This document shows, in pieces, positions 48,401 to 61,600 of a stretch of 64,000 nt of DNA. The position numbers and the translations under genes are program-made. The notes under the pieces are model-generated. The model was not told where the DNA came from. It did no database searches and saw only the letters and a list, made by a program, of their open reading frames with translations. Position 1 is the first letter of the stretch, and each line of letters opens with the position of its first letter. Source of the stretch: Brasenia schreberi (lineage: Eukaryota; Streptophyta; Magnoliopsida; Nymphaeales; Cabombaceae). Location: the NCBI GenBank assembly GCA_036023115.1, contig JAYKKT010000087.1, positions 11,482,501 through 11,546,500 of the forward strand, given 5' to 3'.

Positions 48401-51400
48401 ACCCGTTACGATTGTTGATTTATAGTCTTCGTCGAAATGCACACACAAAGAAATTATGTTCGTCCATCATTAATATGGATTTTAAGTTTCAAACTAACCA
48501 AACAAACAAAAAACTTGTAGCCCTCACAATTATTGATTTAGAGTCATAACCTAACTATATACAATAAACGTTATATCCGTCTGTCACTAATGTTGATTTA
48601 AAGTCTCAACCTAGCTACACAAACAAAGAACTTATATCTATCCACAATGTAGATTGAGGGTCTTCGCGTAATCCCACGCGCGAAAAAGTTATATTCATCC
48701 GTTACTAATGTTGATTTTGGGTCTCGACCTAACCACAAACAAAAAACTTATAACCGTCACTATTATTGATTTACAGTGATGGCACTCACGAAAAAGTTAT
48801 ATTTGTTCAACACTAATGTTGATGTGAAGTCTCAACCTAATCATAGCAACAAATAACTTATGCCCATTCATCACTAATCTTGATTTTAAGTCGACAACTA
48901 AGGAAACAAACGAAGAACTTATAGTTATTACTATTATTGATTTAGAGTCTTACCCTAATCGCACACACAAAAAAGTTGTGATATCCATCCATCAATAATG
49001 TTCATTTTAAGTCTCAACCTAACTACACAAACAAAGAACTTATAGCTGTCACTATTGTTCATCTAAAGTCTTTGCCTTACCGCATATAAGATAGAGTTAT
49101 ATTCGTCAGTCACTAATGTTGATTTCAAGTCTCAACCTAGCCACAACAACAAAAAACTTATACCTACTGATATTGTCGATTTAGAGTCATTGCCTAACAC
49201 CACACACGAAAAAGTTTTATCCATCCATCGCTAAAGTTGATTTCAGGTCTCAAACTAACCATACCCATAACGGACTTATACCCGTCACTATTGTTGATTT
49301 ACAGTCTTAACCTAACCACACCAACAAATAACTAATCCATATCACTATTGTTGATTTAGAGTCTTACCTAACCATACATGTGACGAAGTTGTATCCATCA
49401 CTCACTAATATTGATTTAAAGTCTCAACCTAACCACATAAATAAATAACTTATACTTGTCACTATTTTTGATTTATACAATTAGCCTAACCGCACACACC
49501 CAGAAGTTATATCCATTCATCACTAATCTTGATTTTAAGTCTCCGACTAAGAAAACAAACGAAGAACTTATAGTTATTACTATTATTGGTTTAAAGTCTT
49601 ACCCTAATCGCACACATAAAAAAGTTGTGATATCCATCGATCAATAATGTTCATTTTAAGTCTCAACCTAACTACACAAACAAAGATCTTATAGCTGTCA
49701 CTATTGTTCATCTAAAGTCTTACCCTTACCGTATACAAGACAAAGTTATATTCGTTAGTCACTAATGTTGATTTGAAGTCTCAACCTAACCACAACAACA
49801 AAAAATTTATACCCACCGATATTGTAGATTTAGAGTCATTGCCTAACACCACACACGAAAAAGTTTTATCCATCCATCACTAAAGTTGATTTCAGGTCTC
49901 AAACTAACCATACCCATAAAGGACTTATACCCGTCACTATTGTTGATTTACAGTCTTAACCTAACCACACCTACAAATAACTAATCCATATCACTATTGT
50001 TGATTTAGAGTCTTACCCTAACCGTACATGTGACGAAGTTGTATCCATCACTCACTAATGTTGATTTAAAGTCTTAACCTAACCACATAAATAAATAACT
50101 TATACTTGTCACTATTTTTGATTTATACAATTAGCCTAACGGCACACACCAAGAAGTTATATCCATTCATCACTAATCTTGATTTTAAGTAGACAACTAA
50201 GGAAACAAACGAAGAACTTATAGTTATTACTATTATTGATTTAGAGTCTTACCCTAATCGCACACACAAAAATGTTGTGATATCCATCGATCAATAATGT
50301 TCATTTTAAGTCTCAACCTAACTACACAAACAAAGAACTCATAGCTGTCACTATTGTTCATCTAAAGTCTTACCCTTACCGTATACAAGACAAAGTTATA
50401 TTCGTCAGTCACTAATGTTGATTTGAAGTCTCAACCTAACCACAACAACAAAAAACTTATACCCACCGGTATTGTCGATTTAGAGTCATTGCCTAACACC
50501 ACACACGAAAAAGTTTTATCCATCCATCACTAAAGTTTATTTCAGGTCTCAAACTAACCATACCCATAAAGGACTTATACCCGTCACTATTGTTGATTTA
50601 TAGTCTTACCCTAACCGTAGACACGACGAAGTTATATCCATCCATTACTAATGTTGATTTAAAGTCTCAACCTAACCACATAAACAAATAACTTATACCC
50701 GTTAATATTGTTTACTAAAGTCTTACCCAAACTCCACGCACGAAAAAGTTATATGTATGTCACTAATGTTGATTTTATGGTCGTAGCTTAATCGCAAGCA
50801 CAAAAAAGTTATATCCGTCTGTAATTATTGTTGATTTTAAGTCTCAACCTAACCACATCAATAATGAACTCATACCCGTTACGATTGTTGATTTATTGTC
50901 TTAGTCGAAATGCACACACAAAGAAGTTATGTTCGTCCATCACTAATATGGATTTTAAGTTTCAAACTAGCCAAACAAACAAAAAACTTATAGCCCTCAC
51001 AATTATTGATTTAGAGTCTTAACCTAACTGTATACCATAAACGTTATATCTGTCTGTCACTAATGTTGATTTGAAGCCTCAACCTAACTACACAAACAAA
51101 GAACTTATATCTATCCACAATGTAGATTCAGGGTCTTCGCGTAATCCTACGCGCGAAAAAGTTATATTCATCCGTTACTAATGTTGATTTTCGGTATCGA
51201 CCTTACCACACAAAAGAAACTTATAACCGTCACTATTATTGATTTACAGTTATGGCACTCACGAAAAAGTTGTATTTTTTGAAGACTCATCTTGATTTGA
51301 AGTCTCCACCTAATCATACCAACAAATAACTTATACCCATTTATCACTAATCTTGATTTTAAGTCGACAACTAAGGAAACAAACAAAGAACTTATAGTTA

Positions 51401-54400
51401 TTACTATTATTGATTTAGAGTCTTACCCTAATCGCACACACAAAAAAGTTGTGATATCCATCCATCAATAATGTCCATTTTAAGTCTCAACCTAACTACA
51501 CAAACAAAGAACTTATAGCTGTCACTATTGTTCATCTAAAGTCTTACCCTTACCGTATACAAGACAAAGTTATATTCGTCAGTCACTAATGTTGATTTGA
51601 ACTCTCAACCTAACCACAATAACAAAAAACTTATACCCACTGGTATTGTCGATTTAGAGTCATTACCTAACACCACACACGAAAAAGTTTTATCCATCCA
51701 TCACTAAGGTTGATTTCAGTTCTCAAACTAACCATACCCATTAAAGACTTATACCCGTCACTATTGTTGATTTACAGTCTTACCCTAACCGTACACACGA
51801 CGAAGTTATATCCATCCATTACTAATGTTGATTTAAAGTCTCAACCTAACCACATAAACAAATAACTCATACCCGTTAATATTGTTGATTAAAGTCTTAC
51901 CCAAACCCCACGCACGAAAAAGTTATATGTATGTCACTAATGTTGATTTTATAGTCGTAGCTTAATCGCAAGCACAAAAAAGTTATATCCGTCTCTAATT
52001 ATTGTTGATTTTAAGTCTCAACCTAACCACATCAATAATGAACTCATACCCGTTACGATTGTTGATTTATTGTCTTAGTCGAAATGCACACACAAAGAAG
52101 TTATGTTCGTCCATCATTAATATGGATTTTAAGTTTCAAACTAACCAAACAAACAAAAAACTTATAGCCCTCACAATTATTGATTTAGAGTCTTAACCTA
52201 ACTGTATACAATAAACGTTATATCCGTCTGTCACTAATGTTGATTTAAAGTCTCAACCTAGCTACACAAACAAAGAACTTATATCTATCCACAATGTAGA
52301 TTGAGGGTCTTCGCGTAATCCCACGCGCGAAAAAGTTATATTCATCCGTTACTAATGTTGATTTTTGGTCTCGACCTAACCACAAACAAAAAACTTATAA
52401 CCGTCACTATTATTGATTTACAGTCATGGCACTCACGAAAAAGTTATATTTGTTGAAGACTAATGTTGATTTGAAGTCTCAACCTAATCATACTAACAAA
52501 TAACTTATGCCCATTCATCACTAATCTTGATTTTAAGTCGACAACTAAGGAAACAAACGAAGAACTTATAGTTATTACTATTATTGATTTAGAGTCTTAC
52601 CCTAATCGAACACACAAAAAAGTTGTGATATCCATCCATCAATAATGTTCATTTTAAGTCTCAACCTAACTACACAAACAAAGAACTTATAGCTGTCACT
52701 ATTGTTCATCTAAAGTCTTTCCCTTACCGCATATAAGATAGAGTTATATTCGTCAGTCACTAATGTTGATTTGAAGTCTCAACCTAACCACAACAACAAA
52801 AAATTTATACCCACCGATATTGTCGATTTAGAGTCATTGCCTAACACCACACACGAAAAAGTTTTATCCATCCATCACTAAAGTTGATTTCAGGTCTCAA
52901 ACTAACCATACCCATAAAGGACTTATAACCGTCACTATTGTTGATTTACAGTCTTAACCTAACTACACCAACAAATAACTAATCCATATCACTATTATTG
53001 ATTTAGAGTCTTACCCTAACCGTACATGTGACGAAGTTGTATCCATCACTCACTAATGTTGATTTAAAGTCTTAACCTAACCACATAAATAAATAACTTA
53101 TACTTGTCACTATTTTTGATTTATACAATTAGCCTAACCGCACACACCAAGAAGTTATAACCATTCATCACTAATCTTGATTTTAAGTAGACAACTAAGG
53201 AAACAAACGAAGAACTTATAGTTATTACTATTATTGATTTAGAGTCTTACCCTAATCGCACACACAAAAATGTTGTGATATCCATCCATCAATAATGTTC
53301 ATTTTAAGTCTCAACCTAACTAAACAAACAAAGAACTCATAGCTGTCACTATTGTTCATCTAAAGTCTTACCCTTACCGTATACAAGACAAAGTTATATT
53401 CGTCTGTCACTAATATTGATTTGAAGTCTCAACCAAACCATAACAACAAAAAACTTATACCCACTGGTATTGTCGATTTAGAGTCATTACCTAACACCAC
53501 ACACGAAAAAGTTTTATCCATCCATCACTAAGGTTGATTTCAGTTCTCAAACTAACCATACCCATTAAAGACTTATACCCGTCACTATTGTTGATTTACA
53601 ATCTTACCCTAACCGTACACACGACGAAGTTATATCCATCCATTACTAATGTTGATTTAAAGTCTCAACCTAACCACATAAACAAATAACTTATACCCGT
53701 TAATATTGTTGATTAAAGTCTTACCCAAACCCTACGCACGAAAAAGTTATATATATGTCACTAATGTTGATTTTATGGTCTTAGCTTAATCGCAAGCACA
53801 AAAAAGTTATATCCGTTCCTAATTATTGTTGATTTTAAGTCTCAACCTAACCACATCAATAATGAACTCATACCCGTTACGATTGTTGATTTATTGTCTT
53901 AGTCGAAATGCACACACAAAGAGGTTATGTTCGTCCATCATTAATATGGATTTTAAGTTTCAACCTAACCAAATAAACCAAAAACTTAAAGCCCTCACAA
54001 TTATTGATTTAGAGTCTTAACCTAACTGTATACAATAAACGTTATATCCGTCTGTCACTAATGTTGATTTAAAGTCTCAACCTAACTACACAAACAAAGA
54101 ACTTATATCTATCCACAATGTAGATTGAGGGTCTTCGCGTAATCCCACGCGCGAAAAAGTTATATTCATCCGTTACTAATGTTGATTTTGGGTCTCGACC
54201 TAACCACAAAAAAAAACTTATAACCGTCACTATTATTGATTTACAGTCATGACACTCACGAAAAAGTTGTATTTGTTGAAGCCTAATGTTGATTTGAAGT
54301 CCAACCTAATCATACCAACAAATAACTTATACCCATTCATCACTAATCTTGATTTTAAGTCGACAACTAAGGAAACAAACGAAGAACTTATAGTTATTAC

Positions 54401-55390
54401 TATTATTGATTTAGAGTCTTACCCTAATCGCACACACAAAAAAGTTGTGGTATCCATCCATCAATAATGTTCATTTTAAGTCTCAACCTAACTACACAAA
54501 CAAAGAACTTATAGCTGTCACTATTGTTCATCTAAAGTCTTACACTTACCGTATACAAGATAAAGTTATATTCGTTAGTCACTAATGTTGATTTGAAGTC
54601 TCAACCTAACCACAACAACAAAAAAACTTATACCCACTAGTATTGTCGATTTAGAGTCATTGCATAACACCACACACGAAAAAGTTTTATCCATCGATCA
54701 CTAAGGTTGATTTCAGGTCTCAAACTAACCATACCCATAAAGGACTTATACCCGTCACTATTGTTGATTTACAGTCTTGCCCTAACCGTACACACGACGA
54801 AGTTATATCCATCCATTACTAATGTTGATTTAAAGTCTCAACCTAACCACATAAACAAATAACTTTTACCCGTTAATATTATTCATTAAAGTCTTACCCA
54901 AACCGTACGCACGAAAAAGTTATATGTATGTCACTAATGTTGATTTTATGGTCTTAGCTTAATCGCAAGCACAAAAAAGTTATATCTGTCTGTAATTATT
55001 GTTGATTTTAAGTCTCAACCTAACCACACCAATAATGAACTCATACCCGTTACGATTGTTGATTTATTGTCTTAGTCGAAATGCACACACAAAGAAGTTA
55101 TGTTCGTCCATCATTAATATGGATTTTAAGTTTCAACCTAACCAAACAAACAAAAAACTTATAGCTCTCACAATTCTTGATTTATTGTCTTAACCTAACT
55201 GTATACAATAAACGTTATATCCGTCTTTCACTAATGTTGATTTCAAGTCTCAAGCTAACTACACAAACAAAGAACTTATCAAAGAACTTATATCTATCCA
55301 CAATGTAGATTGAGGGTCTTCGCGTAATCCCACGCGCGAAAAAGTTATATTCATCCGTTACTAATGTAGATTTTGGGTCTCGACCTAACC
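30429..55390. repeat. satellite block 4 (main array, about 25 kb)
   Basis: Uninterrupted tandem array of the 118-bp double unit. Variants of the half-units recur in a fixed order, giving longer periods: recognisable variants are spaced 1,174 bp (47181/48355, 50828/52002, 53826/54999) and 2,997-3,647 bp. Copies at 44-55 kb are more alike than those at 30-40 kb. The recurring open frames of 60-72 codons are by-products of the repeat. Short irregularities include a (TA)n expansion at 33455-33472 and clipped units at 30900-31000 where 'gtcgacaaaaaacttatacc' recurs. No gene seen. Confidence 0.96.
49261..50558. repeat. tandem 649-bp segmental duplication inside the satellite
   Basis: The sequence from about 49261 repeats from 49910 at 649-bp spacing (matching words 'atacccataa', 'ggacttatacccgtcac', 'caaataactaatccatatca'), about 5.5 double units. 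The neighbouring copy of the long repeat (52.9-53.6 kb) has the segment only once. Confidence 0.85.
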
Positions 55391-55424
55391 AACAACAACA
55401 ACAACAACTAAGCCTTTTCCCATA

Positions 55425-55785
55425 CTAGACGGGGTCGGCTACATGGATTCTTTGTTTCCACAGATCTCTATCGTGTGCCATGTTAGCAGTTAACTCCCAA
55501 TAAGCTAGATCATTCTTTATTGTTTCTTTCCAACACTTTTGTGGTCGTCCTCTACCTCTTTTAATACTTTCCAAATTTAGGTTTTCTAACCTTCTTACAG
55601 GTTCTTCTTTTGATCTTCTTTCTATATGTCCAAACCATCTTAAACGATGTTCTCTCATTTTATCCTCTATTGGTGTCACTCCTAATTTGTTTCTAATAAC
55701 CTCATTATGTATACGGTCTTTTCTTGTATGACCACTCATCCATCTCAACATCTTCATTTCTGTCACAGACATCTTTTGTACATGT
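55425..55785 (-). pseudogene. RTE LINE C-terminal domain
   Basis: Reads [68 protein letters not shown]. The basic 'RGRP.K.W' tail is typical of plant RTE proteins and probably contacts nucleic acid. It is in a different frame from the RT by one base. Ends at a stop about 35 bp before the trinucleotide tail. Confidence 0.92.
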
Positions 55786-57364
55786 TATGATTAACTGCCC
55801 AACACTCAGAACCATAAAACATGGCAGGCCTAACTGCTGCTCTATAATATTTACCTTTTAATTTTAATGGTATCTTCTTATCACAAAGAATACCTGATGC
55901 TCCTCTCCATTTTAACCAATAAGCATTAATTCTATGTGTAACATCTCCATCAATTCTTCCATCACTTTGAAAAATTGACCCTAAGTATTTAAAACTTTCC
56001 TTTTGGGGAATGCAATGTGTGCCAATTTTAATTTCTATGTCCTCTGAAATAGCCAAATGATCAAACTTACATTCCATATATTCTGTCTTTGTTCTACTAA
56101 GTCGGAGGCCTTTGTTTTCTAATGTTTTTCTCCATAGTTCCAATTTTCTATTAACTTTTTCCTTAGACTCCTCCACTAATACAATGTCATCTGCAAATAA
56201 CATACACCAAGGTACTTCATCTTGAATATGTTTTGTTAACTCATCCATCACCATTATAAATAAGTATGGACTTAAAGTTGATCCTTGATGTAACCCAATA
56301 TTAACTTCAAAGAAGTCTGTCGTTCCTTCATGAGTCCTCACACATGTTTTTGCACCATCATACATGTCTCTTATAAGGTTAATATATGTCAATGGGATAC
56401 CTCTTTTTTCCAAAGTTCTCCAAAGAACCTCCCTCGGTACCCTATTATAAGCTTTTTCTAGATCAATAAATATCATGTGAAGGTCTTTCTTTTTTGCTCT
56501 AAAATGTTCCATAAGACGTCTCAAAAGGTGAATCGCTTCAATAGTAGATCTACCTGGCATAAATCCAAATTGGTTCTCTGTTGTACTTGATACTTGTCTT
56601 AACCTACGTTCAATAATTCTTTCCCATAATTTCATAGTATGACTCATTAACTTGATACCTCGATAATTCGCACAATTTTGAATGTCTCCCTTGTTCTTAT
56701 ATACGGGTATAAGTGTACTTGCTCTCCATTCCTCGGGCATCTTTTGGTTTTTCCATATTTCATTAAATAGTCTTGTGAGCCAAGTGATTCCTATTTCTCC
56801 TAGTATTTTCCAAACTTCTATAGGAATATTATCTGGTCCTACCGATTTACCACTCTTCATATGTTTAAGAGCCTCTTTGACTTCATTCTTTTGAATACAT
56901 CGGTAGAAATTGTGGTTTATATACTTTTCTGACTTGGCTAAATCTCCTAAACTAATACTAACATCTTTATTTTCATTAAAAAGATTATAAAAATAGTTTT
57001 TCCATCTATTTCTTATATCATCATTTGCCACTAGAATTTTTTCATCCTCGTCTTTTATGCATCTAACATAATTAAGATCTTTAGTTTTCTTATCTCTAGC
57101 CCTAGCTATCCTAAAAATATCTCTTTCACCCTCTTTCGAGTTGAGTTTTTTATATAAGTCCTCCCAAATCTTAGCTTTTGCTTCACTAACGGCCTTTTTT
57201 GCTTCCTTCTTTGCTTTCTTATAAGCTTCTAAAGTTTCACTAGTTTTCTTAGCATAATGTAATTTGTAACATGCCCTCTTTGCCTTGATTTTGTTTTGTA
57301 CTACTTCACTCCACCACCAAGCTTCTTTTTGTGCCGGTACACCTCCCTTAGATACCCCTAACAC
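55763..57364 (-). pseudogene. RTE LINE reverse transcriptase
   Basis: 533 codons uninterrupted. Starts within the linker ([20 protein letters not shown]), then RT fingers and palm: [99 protein letters not shown] and the catalytic [11 protein letters not shown], followed by the thumb ([20 protein letters not shown]) and [10 protein letters not shown]. All core RT residues are present. The first codon of the open frame is not a true start; in the intact parent the frame is continuous with the endonuclease. Ends at a frameshift near 55775. Confidence 0.94.
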
Positions 57365-57882
57365 ATCTTCGCCACTTTCCTAATATGTATAGCCATATTG
57401 TTCCACATATCAGAGGGTGTGCCAACATAATTCCAAACATCTCCTTGAAGGACTTTTTGTTTAAATATATCTTCTTTCTCGCTTTTGAGGTTCCACCATT
57501 TAGTCTGAATAGCTCGATGCACTCTTTTCTTCTTTGTCCATTTTTTTATTTGTAAATCCATAACTAAAAGTCGATGTTGGGTGGTTAAGCTTTCTCCTGG
57601 AATTACCTTACAATCTTTACAACACGCTCTATCTTTTTTTCTACAAATAAAGTAATCAATTTGTGTTTGTGATAAGGCACTCTTATAAGTAATTAAATGT
57701 TCATCTCGTTTTTTGAAGATTGTATTGACTATAAAGAAATCAAATGACATAGCAAAATTTAAAATCTCCCTACCTTCCTCGTTTATATCCCCATAACCAA
57801 AGTTTCCATGAATCCCTTGATATCCTAATGCCTCTTTACCGACATGTCCATTTAAATCTCCTCCTAAAAAAATCATCTCCCT
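57358..57882 (-). pseudogene. RTE LINE endonuclease, C-terminal part
   Basis: Begins MIFLGGDLNGHVGKEALGYQ (catalytic Asp-x-Asn), then SFDFFIVNTIFKKRDEHLIT, SQTQIDYFICRK (Asp) and LTTQHRLLVMDL (catalytic His), completing the endonuclease fold. The linker toward the RT ends at KVAKMC-stop; the frame shifts by one base near 57364 and continues in the next entry. Confidence 0.92.
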
Positions 57883-58401
57883 TTATGGAATCTTTTGAAA
57901 CACCTTATCTAACTCTTCCCAAAAAACTGTCTTTATACTATCTTCTAGTCCTACTTGGGGTGCGTAAGCACAAACTATATTCAAAACCTCTACTCCTAAC
58001 ACTAATTTCAATGTCATGATTCGATCACCATATCGTTGTATGTCTACTACACTCTCCTTTAAATCTTTATTTATGATAATACCAACTCCGTTTCGGGCCT
58101 TTTCTTTACCTGAGTACCATAATTTAAAACCTGTATCCTCTATCTCCTTTGCTTTTTCTCCAACCCATTTTGTCTCTTGTAAACATAGAATATGAATCTT
58201 TCTCCGAATCATAGTATCTACCACCTCCATTAGCTTACCCGATAATGTTCCGATATTCCAAGAACTAATACGAATCTTATTTTCTAGGACTAGCTTCCTT
58301 ACCCCCCGCATCCGTCCATAATCAAAATGCGGAGACCCTCTCTGAAAATTTTTCACTACATTCGGGCGGCAATGTAGCGGGACTAACTTCTTTACCCACA
58401 C
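57883..58401 (-). pseudogene. RTE LINE endonuclease, N-terminal part
   Basis: APE-type endonuclease that nicks the target to prime reverse transcription. Visible motifs: IRISSWNIGTLSGK (metal-binding Asn), ILCLQETKWVG (catalytic Glu), ARNGVGIIINKDLKE, and LNIVCAYAPQVG (Tyr box). The frame ends with PQ-region sequence KVFQKIP and an in-frame TAA at 57885-57883. The next codons continue the same domain in the same frame, so one nonsense substitution splits it. The true start could lie upstream of the 58401 Met. Confidence 0.92.
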
Positions 58402-58604
58402 CCGTCCATGATGTGGGAACCCTCTCTACAATTGATACACTACATTCGGGCGAAAATGTAGTGGCCCTTGCTTACTTCTTACTGCAATCGGGCTCTGCAG
58501 CACGTCGCTAGGCGGGGACGCCCCAAAGCAATGCTCATAATTTTTGTAATCCATGTTGTAGAAATCCGACGAAGTTTTACGCTGCCTGTCGGAAGCCTAA
58601 CACA
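58402..58604 (-). other. 5' region of the RTE LINE with internal duplication
   Basis: Upstream of the endonuclease Met. A segment of about 70 bp with 'cccgaatgtagtg' and 'agagagggt' words occurs twice (about 58320-58385 and 58395-58462), the second copy overlapping the start of the coding frame. The outermost bases (GTTAGGCTTCCGACAGGCAG, then 'cgtaaaacttcgtcgga') match the 5' end of the 27167 element. The exact end is blurred by a few bases of shared sequence ('cctaacacaa') with the satellite. Confidence 0.75.
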
Positions 58605-61600
58605 AACAAAGAACTTATAGCTGTCACTATTGTTCATCTAAAGTCTTTCTCTTACCGCATATAAGACAAAATTATATTCGTCAGTCACTAATGTTGATTT
58701 GAAGTCTCAACCTAACCACAACAACAAAAAACTTATACCGACCGATATTGTCGATTTAGAGTCATTGCCTAACATCACAAACGAAAAAGTTTTATCCATC
58801 CATCACTAAAGTTGATTTTAGGTCTCAAACAAACCATACCCATAAAGGAGTTATACCCGTCACTATTGTTGATTTACAGTCTTAACCTAACCACACCAAC
58901 AAATAACTAATCCATATCACTATTGTTGATTTAGAGTCTTACCCTAACTGTACACGTGACGAAGTTGTATCTATCACTCACTAATGTTGATTTAAAGTCT
59001 CAACCTAACCACAAATAAATAACTTATACTTGTCACTATTTTTGATTTATACAATTAGCCTAACCGCACACACGAAGAAGTTATATCCATTCATCACTAA
59101 TCTTGATTTTAAGTCTCCAACTAAGGAAACAAACGAAGAACTTATAGTTATTACTATTATTGATTTAGAGTCTTACCCTAATCGCACACACAAAAAAGTT
59201 GTGATATCCATCCATCAATAATGTTCATTTTAAGTCTCAACCTAACTACACAAACAAAGAACTTATAGCTGTCACTATTGTTCATCTCAAGTCTTACCCT
59301 TACCGTATACAAGACAAAGTTAATTCGTCAGTCACTAATATTGATTTGAAGTCTCAACCTAACCACAAGAACAAAAAACTTATACCCACCGGTATTGTCG
59401 ATTTAGAGTCATTGCCTAACACCACACACGAAAAAGTTTTATCCATCCATCACTAAAGTTGATTTCAAGTCTCAAACTAACCATACCCATAAAGGACTTA
59501 TACCCGTCACTAATGTTGATTTAAAGTCTCAACCTAACCACATAAACAAATAACTTATACCCGTTAATATTGTTGATTAAAGTCTTAACCAAACCCCACC
59601 CACGAAAAAGTTATATGTATGTCACTAATGTTGATTTTATGGTCTTAGCTTAATCGCAAGTACAAAAAAGTTATATCCGTCTCTAATTATTATTGATTTT
59701 AAGTCTCAACCTAACCACACCAATAATGAACTCATACCCGTTACGATTGTTGATTTATTGTCTTAGTCAAAATGCACACACAAAGAAGTTATGTTCGTGC
59801 ATCATTAATATGGATTTTAAGTTTCAACCTAACCAAACAAACAAAAAACTTATAGCCCTCACAATTATTGATTTAGAGTCTTAACCTAACTGTATACAAT
59901 AAACGTTATATCTGTCTGTCACAAATGTTGATTTAAAGTCTCAACCTAACCACAACAACAAAAAACTTATACCCACCGGTATTGTCGATTTAGAGTCATT
60001 GCCTAACACCACACGCGAAAAAGTTTTATCCATCCATCACTAAAGTTGATTTCAGGTCTCAAACTAACCATACCCATAAAGGACTTATACCTGTCACTAT
60101 TGTTGATTTACAGTCTTAACCTAACCACACCAACAAATAACTAATCCATATCACTATTGTTGATTTAGAGTCTTACCTAACCATACACGTGACGAAGTTG
60201 TATCCATCACTCACTAATATTGATTTAAAGTCTCAACCTAACCACATAAATAAATAACTTATACTTGTCACTATTTTTGATTTATACAATTAGCCTAACC
60301 GCACACACCAAGAAGTTATATCCATTCATCATTAATCTTGATTTTAAGTCTCCAACTAAGGAAACAAATGAAGAACTTATAGTTATTACTATTATTGATT
60401 TAGAGTCTTACCCTAATCCCACACACAAAAACGTTGTAATATCCATCCATCAATATTGTTCATTTTATGTCTCAACCTAATTACACAAACAAAGAACTTA
60501 TAGCTGTCACTATTGTTCATCTAAAGTCTTACCCTTATCGTATACAAGACAAAGTTATATTCGTCAGTCACTAATGTTGATTTGAAGTCTCAACCTAACC
60601 ACAAGAACAAAAAACTTATACCCACCAGTATGGTCGATTTAGAGTCATTACCTAACACCACACACGAAAAACTTTTATCCATCGATCACTAAAGTTGATT
60701 TCAGGTCTCAAACTAACCATACCCATAAAGGACTTATAACCGTCACTATTGTTGATTTACAGTCTTACCCTAACCGTACACACGACGAAGTTATATCCAT
60801 CCATTACTAATGTTGATTTAAAGTCTCAACCTAACCACATAAACAAATAACTTATACCCGTTAATATTATTAATTAAAGTCTTACCCAAACCCCACGCAC
60901 GAAAAAGTTATATGTACGTCACTAATATTGATTTTATGGTCTTAGCTTAATCGTAAGCACAAAAAAGTTATATCCATCTCTAATTATTGTTGATTTAAAG
61001 TCTCAACCTAACCACACCAATAATGAACTCATACCCGTCACTAAAGTATATCTATCCACAGTGTAGATTGAGGTTCTTCGCGTAATCCCACGCGCGAAAA
61101 ACTTATATTCATCCGTTACTAATGTTGATTTTGGGTCTCGACCTAACCACACAAAAAAAACTTATAACCGTCACTATTATTGATTTACAGTCATGGCACT
61201 CACGAAAAAGTTGTATTTGTTGAAGACTAATGTTGATTTCAAGTCTCAAACTAATCATACCAACAAATAACTTAAACCCATTCATCACTAATCTTGATTT
61301 TAAGTCGACAACTAAGGAAACAAACGAAGAACTTATAGTTATTACTATTATTGATTTAGAGTCTTACCCTAATCGCACACACAAAAAACTTGAGATATCC
61401 ATCCATCTATAATGTTCATTTTAAGTCACAACCTAACTACACAAACAAAGAACTTATAGCTGTCACTATTGTTCATCTAAAGTCTTTCCCTTACCGTATA
61501 GAAGACAAAGTTATATTCGTCAGTCACTAATGTTGATTTGAAGTCTCAACCTAACCACAACAACAAAAAACTTATACCCACCGGTATTATCGATTTAGAG

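Larger units (their letters stand above)
55391..58604 (-). mobile_element. nearly full-length RTE-clade LINE
   Basis: Minus-strand non-LTR retrotransposon of about 3.2 kb inserted in satellite. The 3' end is on the left: (GTT)n tail (55391-55408) preceded by the 'ccatgtagccgaccccgtct' terminus. Then, going 5', come a C-terminal domain, reverse transcriptase, and an apurinic-type endonuclease reaching 58401, with a 5' region to about 58604. The 5' end matches the short element at 27167 but stops before that element's first roughly 65 bp, so it is slightly 5'-truncated. Three lesions are seen: an in-frame TAA (57885-57883), a one-base shift near 57364 and one near 55775. No clear target duplication; flanking satellite phases do not match. 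Confidence 0.93.
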
